Assembly (NCBI GenBank): GCA_003216775.1 | Contig: QCII01000013.1 | Coordinates: 1-43,195 of the forward strand | DNA length: 43,195 nucleotides | Source of the DNA: Prochlorococcus sp. AG-402-K21 | GTDB lineage: Bacteria > Cyanobacteriota > Cyanobacteriia > PCC-6307 > Cyanobiaceae | Reading direction: 5' to 3' | Part shown: positions 36,471 through 43,195 of the stretch, in pieces | How the letters are laid out: every line of letters starts with the position of its first letter | Position numbering within the stretch: the first letter of the stretch is position 1 | Position numbers and translations under genes: made by a program | The notes under the pieces: generated by a model | Told to the model about the DNA's origin: nothing | Seen by the model: the letters and a program-made list of their open reading frames with translations, nothing else | The model's database searches: none

Positions 36471-37903
36471 ATAAACCAAGAATACTTTTTTGGCATAGAA
36501 AGGATTTAAGGATATTTGATAATCAAGCTTTAATAAAAGCATTTTCATTATCAAATGCTATAACTTCAACCTACATATTAGATAAAAATTACTCACACGA
36601 TTTCAATGCTAATTCAAGAGCTTGGTTTCTAGGAAAATCGCTTCAAGAATTAGGAAATAATTGGGAAAAAATGGGTAGTAGACTTGTTATAGAAGAAGGA
36701 GATCCGGTACTAATAATTCCTCAACTAGCAAAGACAATAGATGCTAAATTTGTTTTTTGGAATAAATCAATTGAACCTTATGAGATTAATCGAGATTTAC
36801 AAATAAAAAAAATTTTAAAAGAAAAAAGTATTCAAGTTATTGAATCTTGGGATCACTTATTAATAGAACCTTTAAAAATATATTCAGGGAGTAACAACGC
36901 CTATTCAGTTTATGGACCTTTTTACAAAAACCTTAAATCAAAAATAAATTTATTAGGTTCATACAATCAAGATAAAGTTATCTTCCAGTTTAAAGACATA
37001 GATAATAAACTCAAAGAAAATAAGAAAATTAATTCATCTGATTCGGTTCTTCAGAAATTTCTCGAAAATATCAAATTTACTGGTTCGAATATTTGTCCAT
37101 GTAGACCTGGAGAGAATGCTGCAGAAAAATTATTAGAAAACTTCATCAAAGAAAAAAAAATATATTCTTATAATTCTGCAAGAGATTTACCTTCCCATAA
37201 TGGGACATCTTTTTTAAGTGCATCTCTAAGATTCGGCACCATCAGCATCAGAAAAGTTTGGAACTCCACATTAAATTTAAATTCAGATTTTAAAAATCAA
37301 GAAAATTACCTTTCAATTGAAACTTGGCAAAAAGAACTTGTTTGGCGTGAATTTTATCAACATTGCTTATTCCATTTCCCAGAGCTAGAGAAAGGTCCAT
37401 ATAGAAAAAAATGGGATAAATTTCCGTGGCAAAACAATAATGAATGGTTTCAAAATTGGAGCAACGGAGAGACCGGAGTACCTATAGTTGATGCTGCAAT
37501 GCGTCAACTAAATAGTACTGGTTGGATGCATAACAGATGTCGCATGATAGTCGCTTCATTTCTGGTAAAAGATCTTATATGCAATTGGCAAATGGGCGAG
37601 AAAAAATTTATGGAGACTTTGGTTGATGGAGACTTAGCTGCAAATAATGGGGGATGGCAGTGGAGCGCCAGTAGCGGTATGGATCCAAAACCACTTAGAA
37701 TTTTTAACCCATATACCCAAGCAAAAAAATTTGATCCTATTTGCGAATATATAAAATATTGGATTCCTGAATTATCTAAAGTGTCAAATTCAGATCTATT
37801 AAATGGGGAGATATCTAATTTAGAAAAAAATAATTATTCAAGCCCTATTGTCAATCACAACATACAACAAAGATTATTTAAATCACTTTATGCTGAAATT
37901 TGA
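36467..37903 (+). CDS. phr: Deoxyribodipyrimidine photolyase
   Basis: Light-driven repair of UV-induced cyclobutane pyrimidine dimers. The 478-residue protein starts with the photolyase N-terminal fold (ILFWHRKDLRIFDNQAL, antenna-binding domain) and ends with the FAD domain: WQKELVWREFYQHCLFHFP, STGWMHNRCRMIVASFLVKDL, ANNGGWQWSASSGMDPKPLRIFNP. It is class I-like. It begins inside the Nudix gene stop and converges on the DegT gene with a 16-base overlap. Confidence 0.94.
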   Translation: MNKPRILFWHRKDLRIFDNQALIKAFSLSNAITSTYILDKNYSHDFNANSRAWFLGKSLQELGNNWEKMGSRLVIEEGDPVLIIPQLAKTIDAKFVFWNKSIEPYEINRDLQIKKILKEKSIQVIESWDHLLIEPLKIYSGSNNAYSVYGPFYKNLKSKINLLGSYNQDKVIFQFKDIDNKLKENKKINSSDSVLQKFLENIKFTGSNICPCRPGENAAEKLLENFIKEKKIYSYNSARDLPSHNGTSFLSASLRFGTISIRKVWNSTLNLNSDFKNQENYLSIETWQKELVWREFYQHCLFHFPELEKGPYRKKWDKFPWQNNNEWFQNWSNGETGVPIVDAAMRQLNSTGWMHNRCRMIVASFLVKDLICNWQMGEKKFMETLVDGDLAANNGGWQWSASSGMDPKPLRIFNPYTQAKKFDPICEYIKYWIPELSKVSNSDLLNGEISNLEKNNYSSPIVNHNIQQRLFKSLYAEI

Positions 37904-39093
37904 ATTTCCTCTATACAATTCTTTAAAACTTTATTTAAATTTTCTGCTACATAAACTTGCTCTTCATAAGAAATTTCAGGAAACATTGGAAGACTAAGAA
38001 CCTCAGTACAAATTCTCTCTGTATTTATGAGTTTTGTTCTAGAAAAATTTTTATTTTTGTAAGCTATTTGTGCGTGTATTGGAATTGGATAATAAATAAT
38101 TGAATTAATACCTTTTTCAAAAAGTTGTTGTTTTACCAAATTCCTCAAGGAATAATATTTTTTGCAATCAGTATCAAATAAATTTGAAAAATCTTCATTT
38201 AAAAAATATTTATCGTTTCTTAATTTGATGACAAATTGATTCCAAGAATGGGAAATTGAATCAGAGCTTATTTTTGGAAAACTAATAAATGGATTTTTTT
38301 CTAATAAATTAAGATAATTATTGGCGATTTTTTGACGATTATTAATCCACTTAGTAATATATTTAATTTTGATATTTAATATGGCGGCTTGAATGGTATC
38401 AAGTCTGCTGTTATATCCAATTTGAGTGTGGTGATATCTTATTGGACTACCATGAACAGCTAGTTCTCTAATTTTTTTGGCAATCTTTTGGTCTGAAGTT
38501 GTTACTGCTCCACCATCTCCAGCAGCTCCTAAATTTTTAGTAGGGAAAAAGCTAAAACAACCTATATCACCGATACTACCAACTTTGGAATCTTCCCACA
38601 TAGTGCATGTTGCCTGAGCACAATCTTCGATTACTTTTAAGTCATATTTGTTAGCCAATGATTTTATTAAGGTCATATTCACTGCATTGCCAAATAGATG
38701 AACTGGCATAATTGCCTTGGTATTAGCATTTATTTCTTGTTCTATTAGTTCAGTATTAATGAGATAAGTTTCAGGATCTATATCTACCAGAATAGGATTA
38801 GCACCAACTGCACTAATAGCCTCTGCAGTCGCAAAAAAGCTAAAAGATGAGGTAATAACTTCGTCACCCACACCAATATCTAATGCGCGCAAAGCTAAAA
38901 CTAAAGCATCAGTTCCACTGTTACATCCAATAGTATTTTTAACGCCAATCAGATTAGAAAAACTCTCCTCAAATTTAGCAATCTCTTGTCCTCCAATATA
39001 CTGTCCCCCTTTTAAAACTTTAAAAACCTCACTCTCAATTTCAGAGCCAATTTCTTGGAACTGCCTATTTAAAGTAAATGGAGGTATTTGCAT
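37888..39093 (-). CDS. DegT/DnrJ/EryC1/StrS-family PLP aminotransferase
   Basis: PLP enzyme that usually aminates a keto sugar nucleotide for surface polysaccharide. The 401-residue protein shows GGQYIGGQEIAKFEESF, IGCNSGTDALVLALRALDIG, VIEDCAQATCTMWEDSKVG and the PLP lysine in FSFFPTKNLGAAGDGGAV. It stands alone here with no sugar-nucleotide gene beside it, so the substrate is unknown. Confidence 0.9.
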   Translation of the reverse strand: MQIPPFTLNRQFQEIGSEIESEVFKVLKGGQYIGGQEIAKFEESFSNLIGVKNTIGCNSGTDALVLALRALDIGVGDEVITSSFSFFATAEAISAVGANPILVDIDPETYLINTELIEQEINANTKAIMPVHLFGNAVNMTLIKSLANKYDLKVIEDCAQATCTMWEDSKVGSIGDIGCFSFFPTKNLGAAGDGGAVTTSDQKIAKKIRELAVHGSPIRYHHTQIGYNSRLDTIQAAILNIKIKYITKWINNRQKIANNYLNLLEKNPFISFPKISSDSISHSWNQFVIKLRNDKYFLNEDFSNLFDTDCKKYYSLRNLVKQQLFEKGINSIIYYPIPIHAQIAYKNKNFSRTKLINTERICTEVLSLPMFPEISYEEQVYVAENLNKVLKNCIEEIQISA

Positions 39094-39145
39094 AGTTAAT
39101 ATATTAACTCTAAACCTTATTTGTATGGGTAAAAAACATTTTAAT

Positions 39146-39739
39146 TCACTTAAACCAACTCGGTTCTTTTCCGGGAGTCCATTTAATATTGCAACCTAAA
39201 GAGGGCATCTGATTTGAAGGATAAGAATTATCTTGATTCAAATCTCTTACAGCAGAGCGCAAATCTTCGCCAGACAAAGGGATATTATTACCTGGTCTAC
39301 TATCATCTAATTGGCCATGATAAAACAATAAAAAATCACCATCTCCTTCATTTGAAAAAAGATAAAAATCAGGGGTGCAAGCCGCTTTTAACTCCTTAGC
39401 AAATTTTTGATTTTCATCGTATAGATAAGGAAAACTCCATCCATGAGATTGTGCTTGTAATCTCAAATTTTTAGGAGAATCTGACGGATGAGTGACAATA
39501 TCATTACTAGAAATTGCAATCGTTTGAACTGAATTCTCAATTTCTTTACTTAAGGTGAAAATTTGATTCTCAACATATTTAACAAATGGGCAATGGGCAC
39601 AAATAAACATTAAAAGTAAATGCCGGTTATCTAGATTATGAGAATTAAAATATTCATCATTTGAAGAATTAGCATTTAACATTTCAAAATCAGGTAATTG
39701 AAAACCTAATTCCAAAACCATAGAATTTGTTCTGACCAT
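39146..39739 (-). CDS. Thioredoxin-fold (redoxin) family protein
   Basis: Thiol-redox protein of 197 residues in the AhpC-TSA/redoxin group. The active-site-like motif is FICAHCPFVKY (C-A-H-C), followed by QTIAISSNDIVTHPSDSP and the cis-proline region AACTPDFYLF. No signal peptide is seen, so it is likely cytosolic. Its partner is unknown. It starts at ATG 39739 (MVRTNSMVL); an ATG six codons later is also possible. Confidence 0.85.
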   Translation of the reverse strand: MVRTNSMVLELGFQLPDFEMLNANSSNDEYFNSHNLDNRHLLLMFICAHCPFVKYVENQIFTLSKEIENSVQTIAISSNDIVTHPSDSPKNLRLQAQSHGWSFPYLYDENQKFAKELKAACTPDFYLFSNEGDGDFLLFYHGQLDDSRPGNNIPLSGEDLRSAVRDLNQDNSYPSNQMPSLGCNIKWTPGKEPSWFK

Positions 39740-39844
39740 GTTTAAGTTTATTATTCTTTGATATTTGAAAATTATTGTATATTTTGCAGTAATCCGTAAA
39801 GATAGGTACTTTTATATAGGAGAATAATAGAAATAAGAAACAAA

Positions 39845-40627
39845 ATGCTTCTAAATCTAACTGGCAAAAAAATTCTTGTTACAGGAATTGCCAACAATCG
39901 TTCAATAGCATGGGGTATTGCTCAACAACTTTCAAAAGCTGGCGCAGAACTAGGAATCACATATTTACCTGATGACAAGGGAAGATTTGAATCTAAAGTT
40001 AGAGAACTAACTGAACCGTTAAACCCATCGTTATTTTTGCCTCTTGATGTTCAAAATCCAGCTCAAATTGAAGAGATCTTTACAAATATAAAAAACAATT
40101 GGGGGCAAATTGACGGATTAGTTCACTGCTTAGCATTTGCAGGACGCGACGAATTGATTGGAGATTATAGTGCTACCACTTCTGAAGGTTTTGATAGGGC
40201 TCTTAACATAAGTGCATATTCATTAGCACCTTTATGTAAAGCAGCAAAACCACTTTTTAGTGATGGGGCTGGCGTTGTCTCACTGACTTATTTAGGATCA
40301 GAAAGGGCAATTCCTAACTACAATGTTATGGGAGTTGCGAAAGCAGCTTTAGAAGCTTCAGTAAGGTATCTTTCTGCAGAACTTGGGCCCGAAAAACAAG
40401 TTAGAGTTAATGCAATAAGTGCTGGACCTATAAGAACACTTGCTAGTTCTGCGATAGGTGGCATTTTAGATATGATTCACAATGTTGAAGGAAAGGCTCC
40501 TTTACGCAGAACAGTCACTCAAACAGAAGTAGGCAATACTGCTGCTTTTTTATTAAGTGATCTTTCTAGCGGCATTTCAGGCCAAACAATTTACGTTGAT
40601 GCGGGTTACTGCATTAATGGAATGTAA
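39845..40627 (+). CDS. fabI: Enoyl-[acyl-carrier-protein] reductase (FabI)
   Basis: NADH-dependent last step of fatty-acid elongation. The 260-residue short-chain dehydrogenase fold shows the FabI-type dinucleotide motif ITGIANNRSIAWGIAQ-like (VTGIANNRSIAWGIAQ), VHCLAFAGRDEL, and the catalytic Tyr-x6-Lys in YNVMGVAKAALEASVRYL. hisB follows after 21 bases. Confidence 0.97.
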   Translation: MLLNLTGKKILVTGIANNRSIAWGIAQQLSKAGAELGITYLPDDKGRFESKVRELTEPLNPSLFLPLDVQNPAQIEEIFTNIKNNWGQIDGLVHCLAFAGRDELIGDYSATTSEGFDRALNISAYSLAPLCKAAKPLFSDGAGVVSLTYLGSERAIPNYNVMGVAKAALEASVRYLSAELGPEKQVRVNAISAGPIRTLASSAIGGILDMIHNVEGKAPLRRTVTQTEVGNTAAFLLSDLSSGISGQTIYVDAGYCINGM

Positions 40628-40648
40628 ACTAGTTTTTATTGCATAAAA

Positions 40649-41254
40649 ATGTCATCTCTAAGGCAATCTGAAATAAAAAGAAAAACGAATGAAACAGATA
40701 TTTCTGTATTTATAAACTTAGATGGAAATGGGATTTCCGAGATTGAAACAGGGATTCCATTCTTAGATCATATGCTTCATCAAATATCCAGTCATGGTTT
40801 ATTCGATTTAAAAATAAAAGCAATTGGAGATACCCATATTGATGATCATCATACAAATGAAGATGTAGGGATCGCATTAGGCAAAGCATTTTCAAAAGCC
40901 TTGGGAGAAAGAAAAGGAATAAGTAGATTTGGACATTTCTTTGCCCCATTAGATGAAGCTTTAGTTCAAGTGACTTTAGACTGTTCTGGTAGACCACATC
41001 TATCTTATGATCTTCAATTAAAAGCTCCTAGAATAGGAAATTATGATACTGAATTAGTTAAAGAGTTTTTTATTGCATTTGTAAATAACAGTGGTATTAC
41101 TCTGCATATTAACCAAATAAGAGGTACTAATTCACATCATATAGTTGAGGCTTGCTTTAAAGCTTTTTCAAGAGCGATGAGAATGGCTACCGAAATAGAT
41201 CTAAGAAGATCTGATTCAATTCCAAGCAGTAAAGGAATGCTCGAAAATCAATAA
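40649..41254 (+). CDS. hisB: Imidazoleglycerol-phosphate dehydratase (HisB)
   Basis: Histidine biosynthesis step that dehydrates imidazoleglycerol phosphate. The 201-residue single-function enzyme has the manganese-binding His clusters in [35 protein letters not shown] and [20 protein letters not shown]. No phosphatase domain is fused, unlike E. coli HisB. Confidence 0.98.
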   Translation: MSSLRQSEIKRKTNETDISVFINLDGNGISEIETGIPFLDHMLHQISSHGLFDLKIKAIGDTHIDDHHTNEDVGIALGKAFSKALGERKGISRFGHFFAPLDEALVQVTLDCSGRPHLSYDLQLKAPRIGNYDTELVKEFFIAFVNNSGITLHINQIRGTNSHHIVEACFKAFSRAMRMATEIDLRRSDSIPSSKGMLENQ

Positions 41255-41294
41255 AATAGAAATTTTTTCGAATCAGCCACAATTCAGTTAATTT

Positions 41295-42812
41295 TTGGCG
41301 AAGATAGATAAAAGTAATTATTCTGTTGTGACTAATTTACAAGATAAAAAAATTAATAAAATTAAAAGTTTTAATAAAGAAGATTGGTCAAGTGCGTATC
41401 AAAATGTAGAAAAGGAGCTAACTAAAGAGCCTCTAAAAATTAGCAAAGGTAATAATATTAAAAATTTAAATGGAACATTATTAAGAAATGGACCAGGAAT
41501 ATTAGAAAGAGGTGGACAATGGGTTCATCATCCATTTGACGGTGATGGAATGATCACATCCATTAAGTTCGAAAATGGTCAGCCGTTCTTAACAAATAGA
41601 TTTGTTAAAACTAAAGGCTTTTTGGAAGAAGAAAAAATAAATAAATTTATTTATAGAGGTGTTTTTGGGACACAAAAAAATGGAGGAATTTTAAGTAATG
41701 CATTAGATCTAAAATTCAAGAATATCGCTAATACTCATGTAGTTAAATTAGGAGATGAAATTCTTGCATTATGGGAAGCAGCCGGTCCACATGCAATGGA
41801 TCCTGACAGTCTTGACACTATTGGTTTAACAACATTAAAAGGGGTACTCAAGCCTAATGAAGCATTCAGTGCCCACCCCAAAATAGACCTAAACTCAAAT
41901 GCATCTTCAGAACTTTTAGTCACTTTTGGAGTACAAACAGGTCCAAAAAGTACCATTAGATTAATGGAATTTGATAATGCTGGTACAAATTCTGGAGAGC
42001 TCATTTTCGACAGAAAAGATACCTTTAATGGCTTTGCATTCCTTCATGATTTCGCAATTACAACTAATTGGGCAATATTTTTACAGAATGCTATTGATTT
42101 CAATCCTCTTCCATTTGTAATGGGTCAAAGAGGAGCAGCGCAATGTCTCAAGTCAAACCCAAATAAAAAGGCAAAGTTTTTTATCATCCCCAGAGAAAGT
42201 GGATTATTTAGAGGTCAGCCACCGTTAACAATAGATGCTCCAGAAGGATTCGTTTTTCATCATGTAAATGCATTTGAAAAAGATTCCAAAATCGTATTAG
42301 ATAGTATTTTTTATGATGATTTCCCATCAGTAGGTCCAGACGAGAATTTTAGGGATATTGACTTTGATAAATATCCAGAAGGAAAACTGAAAAGATCAAT
42401 TATCGATCTGAAGAAAAAAACTAGTGAACTTGAAACTTTAAGTGAACAATGTTGTGAATTTGCTGTTGTTAATCCTAAAAACTTAGGATTAAAAGCAACT
42501 TTTAGTTGGATGGCAAGCACATCTCAAAAGCTGGGTAACGCTCCACTTCAAGCAATAAAAAAAATAAATTTAACTTCTAAAGAAGAGATTTCTTGGTCTG
42601 CAGGTCCAAGTGGATTCGTTAGTGAACCAATTATGGTTCCATCAGAAAACTCTTCAAAAGAAGATGAGGGATATTTATTAATACTTCTATGGAACGGAGA
42701 AAGAAGAGGAAGCGATTTAGTGATATTAGACGCAAAAGACTTAAAAGAATTGGCTATTTATGAATTACCCATTTCAATTCCCCATGGCCTTCATGGATCT
42801 TGGGTTAATTAA
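41295..42812 (+). CDS. Carotenoid cleavage oxygenase (RPE65/ACO family)
   Basis: Non-haem iron dioxygenase that cleaves carotenoids or apocarotenoids. The 505-residue beta-propeller has four candidate iron-binding histidines: in FSAHPKIDL, FAFLHDFAIT, VFHHVNAFE and the C-terminal HGLHGSW. LLRNGPGILERGGQWVHHPFDGDGMI at the N terminus is typical. Start is TTG 41295, with GTG 41328 as an alternative. It converges on rdgB with an 8-base overlap. Confidence 0.92.
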   Translation: MAKIDKSNYSVVTNLQDKKINKIKSFNKEDWSSAYQNVEKELTKEPLKISKGNNIKNLNGTLLRNGPGILERGGQWVHHPFDGDGMITSIKFENGQPFLTNRFVKTKGFLEEEKINKFIYRGVFGTQKNGGILSNALDLKFKNIANTHVVKLGDEILALWEAAGPHAMDPDSLDTIGLTTLKGVLKPNEAFSAHPKIDLNSNASSELLVTFGVQTGPKSTIRLMEFDNAGTNSGELIFDRKDTFNGFAFLHDFAITTNWAIFLQNAIDFNPLPFVMGQRGAAQCLKSNPNKKAKFFIIPRESGLFRGQPPLTIDAPEGFVFHHVNAFEKDSKIVLDSIFYDDFPSVGPDENFRDIDFDKYPEGKLKRSIIDLKKKTSELETLSEQCCEFAVVNPKNLGLKATFSWMASTSQKLGNAPLQAIKKINLTSKEEISWSAGPSGFVSEPIMVPSENSSKEDEGYLLILLWNGERRGSDLVILDAKDLKELAIYELPISIPHGLHGSWVN

Positions 42813-43195
42813 ATTTAGAAAAAATTTCCATTAAATCTGGAATAATTTTTTTTAATGCTTTACCTCTATGACTTAAGAATTCTTTAATATCATTATTCAT
42901 TTCTGCGAAAGTTAATCCGGTAGAACTCTCCTCAAAAATTGGGTCATACCCAAAACCACCTTCCCCTCTCGGATTGAAAATAATATTGCCATAACATTTA
43001 GCTTCAGATTCTATAATCACTTCACCATTTGGGGAACAAACACAAATATTAGCAATAAAGAAAGCACTTCTATTTTGAAATCCATCAAGTTCTTTTAAAA
43101 CTCTTTCAATTCTCTTCTGATCATTTTCTGCATATCTTGATGAATAAATGCCTGGTTTCCCATCTAATGCTTCAATACAAATTCCAGAATCGTCT
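42805..43195 (-). CDS. rdgB: dITP/XTP pyrophosphatase RdgB/HAM1, 5' end beyond window
   Basis: House-cleaning hydrolase for non-canonical purine triphosphates. Translation of the minus strand from the window edge reads DDSGICIEALDGKPGIYSSRYA, matching the conserved HAM1 core, then GEGGFGYDPIFEESSTGLTFAEM and FLSHRGKALKKI. At least 129 residues are present; the N-terminal part, about one third, lies outside the window. The frame is intact throughout. Confidence 0.95.
   Translation of the reverse strand, partial: DDSGICIEALDGKPGIYSSRYAENDQKRIERVLKELDGFQNRSAFFIANICVCSPNGEVIIESEAKCYGNIIFNPRGEGGFGYDPIFEESSTGLTFAEMNNDIKEFLSHRGKALKKIIPDLMEIFSKFN

Noticed and set aside
1-43195. CRISPR arrays, insertion sequences, prophage or toxin-antitoxin modules
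   Set aside because: No regular direct repeats, transposase, integrase or phage structural motifs were seen on either strand.

Overview
The window reads as a piece of a Prochlorococcus chromosome, most likely a high-light-adapted strain. The DNA is very AT-rich, genes are tightly packed on both strands (no gene-free stretch exceeds about 300 bases), and the content is oxygenic photosynthesis: cytochrome b6f, CP47, several small photosystem II subunits, NDH-1, Mg-chelatase ChlD and a D1-processing protease. The high-light assignment is an inference from a lone, eroded phycoerythrin beta gene with a CpeS-type lyase, no alpha subunit in view, and a photolyase. I see no insertion sequence, prophage, CRISPR array or restriction system.

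Layout. 1-4 kb: neutral invertase, the petB-petD operon (minus strand) and divergent ctpA. 4-7.3 kb: HD phosphohydrolase, minC, minD, minE, tRNA-Thr. 7.3-9.2 kb (minus strand): psbM, prmC, tsaC/sua5 and an unlisted 54-codon membrane ORF. 9.2-11.5 kb: a [2Fe-2S] ferredoxin divergent from psbB-psbT, which ends in a clear terminator. 11.6-16.1 kb: nrdR, ribosomal protein S1 with a structured leader, metK, an FGGY sugar kinase and tRNA-Phe with a terminator. 16.1-19.1 kb: small unknown genes, a TVP38-type membrane protein, and the cpeS/cpeB convergent pair. 19.1-25.8 kb: UvrD-type helicase, CCA-adding enzyme, a fused NADH-dehydrogenase-like/SelD protein and MTA phosphorylase. 25.9-28.2 kb (minus strand): rubA-ycf48-psbE-psbF-psbL-psbJ, a photosystem II assembly cluster. 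28.3-29.9 kb: ndhC-ndhK-ndhJ. 29.9-33.1 kb: a YvcK/CofD protein and an ABC/MCE lipid-transport pair. 33.1-39.7 kb: chlD, folK, Nudix hydrolase, photolyase, DegT aminotransferase, thioredoxin-fold protein. 39.8-43.2 kb: fabI, hisB, a carotenoid oxygenase and the 3' part of rdgB, cut by the window edge.

How the genes work together. Several groups share a task: photosystem II construction (ctpA matures D1; RubA and Ycf48 assist early assembly; PsbE/F/L/J/B/T/M are subunits), electron transport (PetB/PetD, NDH-1), septum placement (MinCDE), and S-adenosylmethionine turnover (MetK makes SAM; the MTA phosphorylase salvages a by-product of it).

Most of this is core, well-known gene content. The observations I would follow first are structural: a perfect 13-bp hairpin plus T-run inside the first codons of ctpA, two mutually exclusive RNA folds in the S1 leader, a 15-bp palindrome just downstream of a consensus-like promoter before minD, two very small unrecognised genes coupled to or overlapping their neighbours, the degenerate phycoerythrin gene convergent with its lyase, and an 8-base C tract in chlD. 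I did not find a convincing new multi-gene system.
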